This document shows positions 51,853-64,000 of a stretch of DNA of 64,000 nt, in pieces. The notes beneath the pieces are model-generated. The model ran no database searches. It was not told where the DNA came from and saw only the letters and a list, made by a program, of their open reading frames with translations. The DNA is taken from contig CM038911.1 in assembly GCA_021904315.1 (NCBI GenBank), forward strand, positions 16,527,390 to 16,591,389, read 5' to 3'. Within the stretch, counting starts at the first letter, position 1; every line of letters begins with the position of its first letter. Origin of the DNA: Sphagnum magellanicum. Its lineage: Eukaryota; Streptophyta; Sphagnopsida; Sphagnales; Sphagnaceae. The position numbers and the translations under genes were made by a program.

Positions 51853-52431
51853 CTCGCTTGCTCGGGTTTCCTTCGTCTCTCTTCTCTGGACTTTCTGCGG
51901 ACTGGAAAGACAGACGAAGAAGAGCCTTGCAGTTTTTATCTCTCTTTTCTTCACCTTTTATTATTTCTTTATTTCTTTATTTATTGAAATTTAATTTAAT
52001 TTAATTTAATTTACTTTAATTTTCCGAAATGCCTCCCTCCTCCCATCGGTTTTTTTTTGTTCCTGTGATGCCTGGCGGGTATCAAGTGATACCCACTGAG
52101 AATCACCAGGATTTTTTTTCTGTCAATGTTTATGTCATTCAACTCCCAATGTGTACCTGCTAGATACCCACTAGGTATCACGAGAAGAAAATAAAAAACA
52201 TTTATTTTTTTTGTCCTAGTGTTTTATGCTAGGGAATGCCCTTCCATGTGAGCACTCGTTTCTTCTCAAGCCTTGCTTCTCGAGCCTTACCCTATATGTA
52301 AAGATCACCTTGCACCTTCGAAAATTGGGTGGATAGCTTAAGTTTTGACGTGGGGACCTCACACTTTGCAAGGTTCCTCTTCCCCCCCAACCTTTTTTTT
52401 GTATGTATCATTTTCTATTTTCTTTTGTTGT
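51853..52431 (-). promoter_or_regulatory. Upstream region of the HAD gene up to the right arm
   Basis: Contains an AATTT-type repeat at about 51986-52012, a small foldback element (52065-52181) and T-rich sequence. Any core promoter of the HAD gene must lie here or within the start of the arm, since the arm begins about 620 bp upstream of the ATG. No clear TATA box was chosen. Confidence 0.35.
52065..52181. mobile_element. 117 bp MITE-like foldback
   Basis: GTGATGCCTGGCGGGTATC at 52065-52083 is matched by GATACCCACTAGGTATCAC at 52163-52181, complementary at about 16 of 19 positions. A second internal hairpin (GGGTATCAAGTGATACCC) adds to the fold. The size and imperfect terminal repeats fit a miniature inverted-repeat element; flanking duplications are not obvious. 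Confidence 0.4.
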
Positions 52432-52879
52432 GCTGCTATAAATTGTATTTATTTATTTATTTATTTATTTTGCCTAATTCTTTATGTGTGAGGTTAAGGC
52501 CATTGAATGGTGGCCTTACTAAAATGAGGTGTTTGTTCAAGGTCAAGGTAGGAGCCAAAAGAATTCAAAATCAAGATTCTTCAATGAGGAGTTTGCTCAA
52601 GGTCGAGGTAAGAGCCAAGAGAATTCAAAATCAAGATTTTTCATTTTGTTAATGCCCCTATATCCTTGATCACATTATCAAGTGGAATTTGTCTTAATTT
52701 TTTGGAACCTTGCATCCATAAGGCAAGCCCTTCATTTGCATATCTTGAGTGAACTTGGAAAAAGGATGCAACAATTGTTACAGTTATTTGCATGTACATG
52801 AGAAAATTATGGTATGATCCTTATTCCATGTCACCTTATTTTTGCAAACAAGAAGTATTAGTGATTTGGACATGAATCA

Positions 52880-54110
52880 ATATGCCAATAATTTGATTTA
52901 TGTTGTGACGTCTTCAACACGTTGATGCATTCCACAACAAGCTATGCCTGTGAGGTTTGGGTGGACTCCAAGAAAATATAGGCTATTGAAGTAGTGTACC
53001 TAGGGTTCCTCAAATCCTTGCTCGGGGTGCAAAAAACAACCAGCACATTCATCATGCTGGCAGAATTTGGCAAATTCCCCTTTGAACACTTTGCATGGGG
53101 ACAAGCGTTGTTGTATTATAACTGTGTGAGCATGGTCACTAAAGACCGCATCTTGGGAAAGGCATTGGAAGCCCAGTTCGCTATGCTTGATGCGAGAAAG
53201 AAATGTTGGGCTGGATCCATGAAAAAATGATTACTCAAGAATTAACCCCAAGAGGTGGTAGGTTTTTTGCCTCTAGTTCAATCGCTGCTGGAAACAACGC
53301 CTCAACTTACAATGACCCATGCACTCCAAGCGAAAACTGTTCAACCGCCACTAGGAATGGTTCCTGGGACAACGCACATACATCCAACCCGTCTAGTAGG
53401 GGTGAAGGTTGGGCATAAAGCTAAGTACTTTGGTGCAATGCGCACAACGTACGAGTGGGAGCTCAGATGGCTAACTTGGCCGTGTTACAACTAGTGCAGC
53501 TGGTTGGTGCTAGATCTACGACGGGAGGCCCGATCAACCAGGAGGATAGGGCCCCACCCCTTCTAGGTTTTCCCCACACAATGTTGAGTGTCAAAACGAT
53601 GAAAGATAATATGCAATTGGCTTTCATGGAAAAGCTCTTTACCAACCGTGAGATCAGGACCAACGTGCAAACAAGATATTTGAGCTTCAAAGGTATGTTA
53701 TACGAGAACGAAATCTACTTGTGTGACATTAGCTGTGTTCAACTACGGAAAGCTCTAGTTCAGTTTCGATGTGACAACATGTAGCTTGAAGTAGTGTTAG
53801 GTGTGTGGAAGGGCGTGCCATATGCAGAGAGGCTTTGTCGAGGTTGCGACTTGGGAAAGGTAGAGGATGAAGAGCACTTGCTCCTTGTCCGTCCAAATAC
53901 ACAGAAAGTTAGGGAATGATTTTGTTCAGCCCTACCCTTCACCCACACGAGCACTACTGTTAAGCTCATGCAAACTATGAACACAATTGCCTTGGCCAAG
54001 TTTGTGGCATGCTGCCAGTACCAAAGGACAATTTGTCCTCCATGATCTACCTTTCGTTTAATGGACTCTCTGGTCCCAAATGGATGTAAAATTGTAAACA
54101 ATAAATAGAC
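52880..54110 (+). pseudogene. LINE 3' remnant, right arm
   Basis: Plus-strand frames carry SYACEVWVDS (about 52940), FLKSLLGVQKTTSTF, AEFGKFPFEHFAWGQ, KDRILGKALEAQF and YLCDISCVQLRKAL. Then comes a zinc-knuckle-like segment with CRGCDLGKVEDEEHLL, where the expected final Cys is replaced by Arg, and a tail with ALAKFVACCQYQRTICPP. This is the post-RT part of a LINE ORF2; the RT core itself is absent or unrecognisable. Several stops and frame changes make it non-functional. Confidence 0.65.
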
Positions 54111-56164
54111 ATATGGAAATTTTTTTTGCAAACACAACTTTTTGTTACACCACAAACATAATGTTTCAAAGTGCAACTCTTCAAAACCCTCTTTGGAAAG
54201 TAACAAAAGCACACATTGCAAGCACAACTTGTTAAAGTCAACTTGGAAATAACTAGTAAGAACAATTTCCCTTTTGCTTCCCCCAAATCACAAATAAGGG
54301 TTGAAAGCATAAAAGGTGGGAACACATTATTTGTTAAATACAAATCAATAGGCCTCTTGGGAGCTTACATTTTCAACATCACTTATAGTTTTGATCTCTT
54401 TTGAAAATTTCACACAATGTGAGTGATCATCTGTTGATTTTCAAAGAAGCTTTGTGTAATTGTATCTTTGTGCAATAGTCCAACTATTTGTTTCATTTCA
54501 AAATGAAAATGTGTTTCTATGTTTTATGCATCAAGGTCAACAAATTGCATTGGAATTGAGAAAAGTGTTTTACAAATGCAACATTAAACACTTTTTTCTT
54601 ATAACCACACAATTGTGTGTCCAACAATTTTAGTAGTGCTTACAAGGTCATTTTGATCATTGTGAAATGCATGACTAACACCTTCTTGTAAAAATCACGG
54701 ATGGAACTAGGATTTGAAACAAAATAAAGCCCATGCATGGTCTTCTTGGAAAGCAAAAGTTGCAAAAGTTAATCCCCTCTGAAGCTTCATTGCTTGGTGA
54801 AACTACCATAGGAGATGCACGGGTTGTGTTGTGCACAAAGTGGGACAAATGGTTAATGAGCCTCCTTTTTCATTGCTTTGAGACACCCAAGAATTTTGAT
54901 TAATGGCAAAATGTTGAAAAGAAGAAAGAGAATGAATGCACCAAGCCAAATGGGAAGAAGAAAAAAGACATCTTCAAATCCATTGTGTTTGTTTGAGGAA
55001 CAAAAGAAGTCTAGCACACTTCTAATCAAGTTAAAAATAAGACTACACATTTAGAGAAACAAAATCGTGATGCGATTGACTTCTTGTGGACCACATGTGA
55101 AAGATTAGACACCATTGACTAAAAGATGGGTATTAATTCCATTAGAAATAAGGTACTTATGTTATGTCCCTCTTTTGACAAGATTGATCCTTTAATGGGG
55201 GATAGAACATTGGCAAACCCTCCATTTGTGGGTGATTCAATGGATGGAGTGGATGCAAAAGACTTTTTTTTTTGGATTCTTTAGTCATGCACAAACACTT
55301 ACACAAGTTGCAAGTGATTTTGTATTTGAATAGTGGGATGATTCACTTGAGAATGAGAAGGATGTTCTTGACGTCAATGAAGATGGTTCTAATCATGAAG
55401 GAGAAGGTTTGTCACCCATAAACCCCATTGTTGTGTGCACACAAACCACATCTAATTGCAACAATTCAAAAAAAAAAACCCTCACAAATAGGTAAATGAG
55501 GCAATGCCCAAGGATCATCAAGGAAAAAATTAAAGACATGTTGCATTTATTAAAGCATTCATCAATGTTGCCAAAGAGAATCATGTTATTGGTGAAAAGA
55601 AGTTAGATTTGAGAAATGATTGGCAACATAAAACTTTTTAACTCCAAAGTTGAAAGCTTGACTTCTCAATGAAAATGCAACATGAAAAATTGGTTATTTG
55701 TATGAAGGAAGTTGAGAACCACAATTCATAATTGCAAGTGGAGCTTGCATGTTTAAAGGCACAAGGCGGAGGTCCAAGTGCATAAATTGTTGGTGTATTT
55801 AATTTGATGTCAATAGTGGTTTGTTTAGCATTCCATATCATTACTCTTTGTGTGTTTTTCTTTTGTGATGGGCATTCATGTAGCATTCAATCCTTTAATT
55901 AAAAAACAACAATGTGTTTTTTCCTTTTTTCAACGTCCAACTACTCCATGCTTTTAAACAATGGCATAATATGTGTGATGTGGGTTGTGTTCATAAGTGT
56001 GTAATGACACATAATTTGTTGAAAATATTTCCAAAGAAAACATGCACAAAATGATAACACATGTTCATTTATTAAATAAGTAAAAAAAATGAAAATGCAT
56101 AAGATATATTCACATTGAATGGTGTATACTTCATATATCTCCATGAAAAGAAAACACATATCTT

Positions 56165-56970
56165 TTGAGACATATATACATAGAATCACTTTGTTGTCCG
56201 ACTAATTTTTTAAAAAAAGTCATCATCATTTGGATCTTCATTAGATTGTCCAAAATTCCATGATGAATCATAAAATTTTCAATGAAAAGATTATGTAGTG
56301 CACAACATTGTTTTATTATGGTTTTGCTTGGTTTCCATTTGAATATGTAGATCCCTTATGTTTTGAAAACATCCTTTCAAAACACCTATGCAATACTCTA
56401 TTTTAACTCAAAGTTTTGCTAGTTGGGTATTGAATATCGCATTCAAAGGTGGTTACTAGTTGTTTATAAACTTGAATGAAAATCAACAAAAGAGGGTAGG
56501 TAAATTCAATTAATAGATGTTCCTCTTCACACACACAAAATCCCTTGAATTCGTCCTCAATTTTGAAATTGTGTAAACTCGATAATCATGAATAGATGCA
56601 AGAAAACTAGCAATATTCTACCCTTTTTATTACAAACAATCATTGTTGAAGTAAAGTAAGTTGTTTTCATGAGTAATAGTCTTCACCATACCTAATGGGC
56701 CTAGTTGCAAAATGGATAAGGATTCCATCTATAATACCCACCAGTAAAAGAAACCCAAAAAATTTCAAATTTTTGTTCTCATTCTAATTCATTTTTCTAT
56801 AGTAAGTCATCTCATTGTTTAATACTCCACGAACAAAAATGTAACAATATTGCATTGATTAGTGAACAAGTTTATTGCACATTTAGATATTATAAACACA
56901 TCACAAACATCTTTTATGGATGCTTCATTACCATAATAACCGAATCTACATGTAGCAACCATAAATTATA
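56165..56970 (-). pseudogene. PIF/Harbinger transposase remnant, right arm
   Basis: Mirror copy of 37470-38270 on the minus strand with the same DDE fragments and also interrupted by stops. Its presence at the collinear position shows that the Harbinger insertion predates the duplication of the arms. Confidence 0.6.
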
Positions 56971-59900
56971 AGCGTACTAATGCCTATTCCATATCAATAT
57001 AGTTATGGAAATTGGAATGGGTTGTATCGATTAAATAAGATAATCTCAAAACATGGAATAGACATTATAATCTTTTATTTGAATTGCTCATTTGGCAACT
57101 TTGGAACGATCAATTGAAAGAAATTTTCTTGGTATTTAAATTTTATCCCATAAGTACCTTTGTGTTTCAAATGTCCATGTATAATATAGGAAGATTGATG
57201 AACCCATCATCACTTGAATCACTTTCATAATTGTGGTCTCATGGTGAATTGAGAATTTGGACCTCCAATCCTTCAACTTCATCATTAACGTTGGTACCAT
57301 CTTTAAGCACGTGGGCAAATAATTTTGTAGCCAACATTCTTGCCAATTTTTGAAGGATTTTCTATTGTTCACTCCTTCTCGATATTGTTACAAAACACTT
57401 GAATTTCTATGACAAGTGTGAGCATAACCTAACCATCTATGGGTATGATAAGAAACTATTCAAAATATTTCTCACAAAGTTTGATGGTTGAAACTCAAAA
57501 GATAAACATGTTTGATGTGGTCAAGGTGAAGTTTACATTATAATGTGTGGTTCCAACAAAGAATGGATAAGGTGTCACCATGGGGAAAGGAGAACGTTTT
57601 TTCATGGTTTCACCATGATTGTAAAACTCAACTAAATAATCATGAGATAATAGAAAAACCCAATGTAGGGTGTTCAAACCTCACCCTTGATGATCACATA
57701 ATCGAAAATATAAACAAAAATTTTAAATCAATTATTTGAATGAAATAAATGAACCTTGAACCCCCCCATAATGTAAACAATCCAAAAAAATAAAATTATG
57801 AAACAAAATCATGTTCAAGTTTTGGGTTTTAAATAAACAATCATTTGACTTATAATAACCAATCATAAGCTTTTACTACTTTCCAATGTGGGACTTGCTT
57901 TGTGAATTAGTTCTAGCCATGTGAATTGGTAACTACATACTCAAGTGTAGTCATGTTAACACATATTGTAACAAATGTAACTAACACCTGATTTTTAATG
58001 TTTTTAGTGTAAAAAATTGTACTAATATTGCAAGTTTAAAATATTTTTACATGATGCCCTTTCTAATATATTATGAAAACACGTGAAATAATTTGGATGG
58101 ATCTAATGAAGATAAAATATTCAAAAACACACATAAAACATTGTAACTAGTGCTTTCATTAAAATTTCCCATTTTTTTAAAGATTTGAAATGCTTTCAAA
58201 ATGATATAATCATGTACAATAACAATTATTCAAATACTTACATAATAGTATAATATGTCATGTCAAAAAAAAAAAAAAATTTGCCCATTGTGAAATTCAT
58301 GGATTTCTAAACCATTGCATTTTGTAACCAATTAGAATCTACCATATCATCTTGACAAGCACTAACATTACTTTTAAAAGCGTCAAAAATAATTTCACAA
58401 TAAGGTCATGTGGGTAGGTATGGCTTGTGTTATCATGTTTGCACCCACCTTAAAGTACTTGGAACCTTTAATAGTCCTTGCCAAGTATGACCACAATGTA
58501 ACCCAATAAGTAGTTGTCCTTTACTTTACTATCAAATGACAAGGGTAATATGTAAGAAAATGGGGTATTGACAATGCATTTGTAAGGATAGTCATTGATG
58601 AACAATGTATTGTTTGGACTTAAGCTTTGATCCTAAATCTTATGTTGATATCACATAACACCTTAATCATGTTTTTCAAAAACTTAACTTATTAAATTAC
58701 TTGGATGTAGTGGATAGTAAATGTGTGTGAATTTACATTTTTCATTGACTTGTACAACATTAATTAAAACCCTAATCTATCCCCTAATAAGAATCTCACC
58801 ATGGGTTTAAGGTTATGCTAGGTTGTGTTGTTGATAACTAAAGCTCAACATCAAATCTTGAAAAACATAATTTCAAAACTTAAATTAGATTTGGTCATGG
58901 GCTTACAAACTCCTTTTCATATTTCATTGGGGTAGTTAATGGTTTTCAATTTCAAATGTTGCATATTACATAACAACCCATTGACATCTAAAATTAAAAG
59001 ATATCATACCTAATGCGTTATAAGCAAGCTTCAAACAAAATTTCATGTGCTTGACAATAATTTAAAACCCACCTTTTTGGTAGTAACAACATTTCATGTA
59101 CTTCCATAATTGAAATGATTTGTATTGTCATAATTGAAATCTTCAAAATAATAATTTTTTGTTGTCATCCCTTACTTTTAAACCACATGCATGTGATTAT
59201 GTAATTTAAAGTTTGGACTCACCATGAATCATTAAACATCACCCATTACATGTGGTCTACATCATGTATGATACCAAGCCATTTCCTTTTGTCCAATCGT
59301 GTCACTTGTGGTAACAAATTCTGTAATTGAAGGAAACACACTTACATCCCATTCATTAATTTTATTATTGTGTTTTGCATACTAACATTGTTAAAATACA
59401 TCCCTCCATTTGCACCACCATAAATGAGGTTCAATTGGTTCATTGCACAAATTATTTGTGTAGTTAGAAATAAAATGAACATTAAAAAATGCATGAGCTT
59501 TTATGTGTTCAAGCTAACTATTCAAAAACTATCATTGTGCTTTACACCTTCTATTTAACTTGCTAGCTTACCACTCCCATACTTTCATCATTTTTTGTTT
59601 TGGCTACATAGGTTCTTTTTTCCCTTTCTTGGATTTAAATGGACTACCATGCATAGGAAGGGGACAAAAGATTTCATGAAGTCCAATATATGGTCCATGT
59701 ATTCATGGTTGACATGTACACTTGTCTTTTCACCCATTTATATTGCATGGATTTCAAGTTTTCATTGGCTTTAATAATCCATTCATGGTTGTTTTTCATT
59801 GCCTTGAGTCAAATCTTGAGCTCAAATGATAATGCAAACCCACTACTATTCATAATGATTTAATTCCATGGTTGCATTACCTTCTTGTGAAACATACCAC

Positions 59901-62900
59901 AATTAATGAAAAAGTAGTAAGACACATTTCTAAGCAACATTATGAACAACATAACTTAAACTATCAGAAGAATAGGTTGCAAGGGTTAAAATTATGTACA
60001 TTTAAGACATTATAACAAATATATCAACCTTGGCAACATAAAAATAATCACCAAATTAAGGGGAGAGAATATTTACCAAAAGGCCAAATAAATATAGGTG
60101 AAATTTAAAGCTTGAAGACAAACAACTTTGAATGTTAGTCTTAAAAATTCTTCTTGAACTTAGTTTTAAACCATAAATGTTTTGATCTAGAATAATACAA
60201 CTTGACAATGTGCTTAAACAATGTGACCCATGAAACATTGTTTATCATTGATTGTAATACATTTATCTCATATGCAAATGTTTAAAGACTCTAAAAAAAA
60301 TTGATTTTGATTGAAATTGGTTCAAGGGATTTAAACCTTTGAATCAAAAGGGGGAATGTGCAACTTGATGTGAACACATAATGCATAACTATATACATGA
60401 GTTCATGATAATTAATAAAAGCAAATGCCAAAAGAATTTAACCAAGTCAACAATGGGTCATGGGCATGAAATTACAATCCTTTGCATTAACAAATTAACA
60501 CATAATAATGGAGTGAAAGCACAATCAAATATACACAAAAAAGGCTCCGAATAGTTGTAGTCATATTTTTATGCATAAATGCAACAAAGTAAAGTTTAAA
60601 AAATTTCAATCATTGTCAAACCATCATCGTGCTAAATATTGAGTTTATAGTATGTTGTATGCAAAGTTTGAAAAAAAATAGTGTACTAAAAGTAGGTCAA
60701 AAATATTTATGAAATTGATTGGTGGAGTTGTGTTCAAAAATACTTTTACATTAAAAGATTGATATACTATTACTTTTACCTTGGAAGTTGAAAGTGTTAT
60801 GGTAAATTTTAGATGGGCATTAACCAGAAAATAAAATAAAATCCAATATGTCATCTACTTGAAGCCTATTTTGTTTCTTAGAACAACATGCAATGGAAAA
60901 CAAATTCTACTAGCATTTCAAAAAAAATTACTTTAACCCATTTTAAACATGTGATTCTTCGATATCATTAACATAAATTCAAAAAATATTTTCATATTGA
61001 TCATTGAATTAAATAATATTTATAAATTTGATATGTTAAGGTTTAGTTTATGATTATTTTAAATTTTTCTTGACAAAGATGATGAAATGTATACTTGATT
61101 ATGTTTTCACCCAATGGGGTTTTAATTTTGTTCTAACCTCATTTCATCCATATTTGCAATTTGTTTTTTCTCTTGATTTCTTTTTGGATCTCTATTAAGG
61201 TGGACGTTCTTCCATTAACATTCTTCCATTAATTCAACCCCCTAAAACCCCAATGATCCACATCATGTACAATATAAGGATCCACCATTTAGATAAATAA
61301 ACGAAAAAATAACATATAATTTAGGGTTAGAAGTCAAAATCAAATTTTATTTATTTATTTTCTCTAATTTGATAAATTGCCAAGTCATCCAACTTGACTT
61401 GTGTTCTTTTGAGCTACTTGAATTTTTGTCATCCAAAATGCCTTTTCAACATTATCTTCTTGCTTCAAAAATTCTTTCAATATATTCCAATGTGATTTTT
61501 AATAATTGTGTGGCCAATTCTCACTTTTAATTTTTATTTAATTTTTATTTTTCTCCAATAATTGGGTTATTTACCTTTGAATACAATGGCAAATTGACCT
61601 TGGATATATTTGTAACCAAGTGGGTGACAAAGGTATTCAAATTGCATCTCTTTAAAAACTATTTTTTCCCTATTTCTAATTCCTTAGTTGATTGCTTCCA
61701 AATATCATCAATTGATGGACTAAATTTCAAGGTGTAGCCTTGAAAGGTAATTAACCAATTATTCCACCCCCCACCAACATGTATCCCATCTTTTGTTGTA
61801 ATGCAATATAGGTTGAACACCCTTACTACTATAATATCAACCCCTAGCCTTTTCATTACCTTGTTTAAGGCTTGACATTGGGCTCTTATTTTAACCTAAA
61901 ACAAACCCCAAATGAGACAACTTAGTTATCTAATTAGGTATAAGCATCTCCAATTGATACCATACTAGAATCCTTACTTATTATATATATTGAATGGATT
62001 TTGACTAGACATGTTGGGGTTGTTGGATTGTTTGTTGTTGGTCATTCTTATAAAAAACATAATTTGTAGTTGTGTTGTAACCAAAAAGAAAGTGGAAGAT
62101 AAGAATGAACGAACTTGATAACATATAATAGGTTTAAACATAATTGGAATCTCTGGCACCCTACATAAAATAACACTTCTTGAATTTTGTTGTACTAGTA
62201 TGAAAGATGATTTCTGTTGACATTCACTGGTTTTAGCAGATCCAACTCTTGTAGATTCTAATTGGCATACATGTTACATATGTTTAAATTTCCAGCATAC
62301 ATCCACTTAAGTGGCTATGATCATCAGCTACCCAACTCTAATGCATATCATTAAGAATCAAGATTCTATTGAAGTATGGCCTTTGAGGTCAAAACTCTCA
62401 AGGTTCACTCAATCCATTTGAATCGTTAACCAATTCCCCACTGAATGCAACAATGCAGTATATCTCCACTCCTCTTCTTTGAAAACCTAAAAACCTAGAG
62501 ACCCTTGAATCTAAATGTTGCTGAAAAACCTGACTTCGAGCAATAGGTATTAGGCTCGTCTAGAGCCATTCAATGGGACAGGTTCTTATGCAAGAATGCA
62601 TGAAAAATTTCTCTCTTCAAGTCTCTTTTTCATTCTTGATTTGGTTTACTCATTCTGCCCACCCTAAGGACACCCCTTGAGGTTTTTAACACTCGCTCTT
62701 TCAGCTGCCTACAACATAGATCTAAGGTAATGCAACACAAATTCCCATCCCTAATGGTCCTTGTTTTTTACATGCCCCTTAGTTCTATGGCTTGGACCCC
62801 TTAGTCCTTCATTATTCCTTGGCATCAACCCCTCATATCTATTCCTACAGTGATCTACACAACTATTCTACTAAGTCATTGGTGTAGCGGAGTTCATCAA

Positions 62901-64000
62901 CAACTCGCTAAATAGTTTGAAAGATACAACAACCAGAAAATTACATACCAAAAAGAACCCCACCTCCTTTTTCCTTCATATTGCCTCTTATGCTTACCTT
63001 CTTTCGTCCATTCCACAAACCTTCTTCAATGCAATCGCTTCCTCCACCATCCATTGCACAATGCAACTCTTGTCCTCCATAACACACAAACAAATAGAAT
63101 AGCCTACCCATGCATTCCTTGCAGCAGTGATGGACATGTTCCCATTGCAAGAATGCAAAAAGGTGATGGCTAATGAAAACAATAAAACAAAAAAACAAAA
63201 CCTTAAAAATTTGTTGTGTTCACACTGTTGGGGTGACCTACTGTTTGGTCACAGTGTGTCATGGATGGTGAACTTGTAGGCCATTGCAAAGGCACTTGCA
63301 GCATGGAATGCATAGATGGTGAATTTGTTGGCCACTATGGAAGAACATGTGATTGTAGTTCTAGTGGTGGATTTGAAAGTTGTTATGGAAAGTAAATGCA
63401 AGATATAGTGGCTCATTTTTGGACTCTAGTATTGATTTTTGCAAAGTGCCGGCCTTTCATTGAACACCTATAGTGAGAACTAAAATTGTCAAATTGTCAA
63501 TTGCTAATTATTTATAAATTAATAACTTGGTGTAATTATTCAAAAATAAAACACCCACTTTTAATAGTGAATTTTTGATATAAAAAATATGGATTGGTTG
63601 ATTGATTGGAATGGTAGAAAATTGAAAGATTCATATTGAATTTCATTTCAAATTATTTATAATGATCCAATATGTGATGTAGCATGCAATTATACAAAAT
63701 TATGTGAATTTTTTCCTTCAAAAATCATAACTAAATTATAATTAGGGTCTTTTTATTGGCCATAATTGAGCCATAGTTTCATAATTCCTTTAAAAAAAAA
63801 TTTCCCCAATTTCAAAGTGTTTTTCCAAAGATACATATCTTCACTTGGGTTTTCATTAATACAAACTTCATTACTTTTTTGTAAGTCATAGTCCATAAGT
63901 CACATTAAATTACAAGTTTAACATTATAAATAAGACTTGTATGGAAATGAAAATTAAAAAAAGAAAGAAAAGTCATTATATCTTGCATCTACCTTGAAGG

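Larger units (their letters stand above)
52432..64000 (-). repeat. Right arm of the giant inverted repeat (runs off the window)
   Basis: Reverse complement of 30502-42000. The inner border is sharp at GCTGCTATAAATTG (52432); the outer end is not reached, because the last bases of the window still match the left arm (ending at 30502). It carries the mirror copies of the 60 bp duplication, the LINE remnant and the Harbinger remnant at the expected coordinates. The outer part (about 57000-64000) is AT-rich with no recognised gene. Confidence 0.9.

Overview
The window looks like nuclear DNA of a land plant with a large, AT-rich genome. The evidence is three plant-type genes: a B3-domain transcription factor, a GRAS protein of the LISCL (SCL9/14/33-like) branch, and a plastid HAD hydrolase resembling Arabidopsis At4g39970. 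All have GT-AG introns and are separated by long AT-rich stretches with old transposon debris. Introns inside the GRAS domain are unusual for this branch in flowering plants, so a seed-free plant or gymnosperm-like genome is plausible, but I cannot name the species.

Layout. 1-5160 is gene-poor. 5160-6677 holds degenerate tandem repeats and the leader of the B3 gene (6678-9649, + strand, three exons, 721 codons). 9650-18650 is gene-poor, with a small perfect-stem foldback (13047-13108) and a GC-rich solo-LTR-like fossil (about 15411-16235). 19985-22634 is a foreign-looking island rich in GC and CpG. It carries one intact intronless ORF for a glycerophosphodiester phosphodiesterase-like protein (20939-22240), preceded by an intron of filamentous-fungus type. 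The island is bracketed by two direct copies of about 364 bp of host DNA (19621-19984 and 22635-22997), about 2% different by eye. It sits about 1.4 kb upstream of the GRAS gene (24060-27513, + strand, five exons, 901 residues).

The right half is dominated by a very large inverted repeat. The left arm (30502-42000) is the reverse complement of the right arm (52432-64000), with under 75 bp net length difference over about 11.5 kb. Both outer ends are open: the right arm runs off the window and the left arm probably extends further left. Each arm carries the same remnants of a PIF/Harbinger transposase and of the 3' part of a LINE. The 10.4 kb spacer contains the HAD gene (51812-47836, minus strand), rebuilt here as ten short exons.

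The three host genes do not form a pathway. The main discovery candidates are the fungal-like GDPD island with its long flanking duplication, the giant inverted repeat around the HAD gene, and in-frame tandem expansions in both transcription factors (3 x 44 residues in B3, 3 x 65 residues in GRAS). No RNA gene or CRISPR array was recognised.
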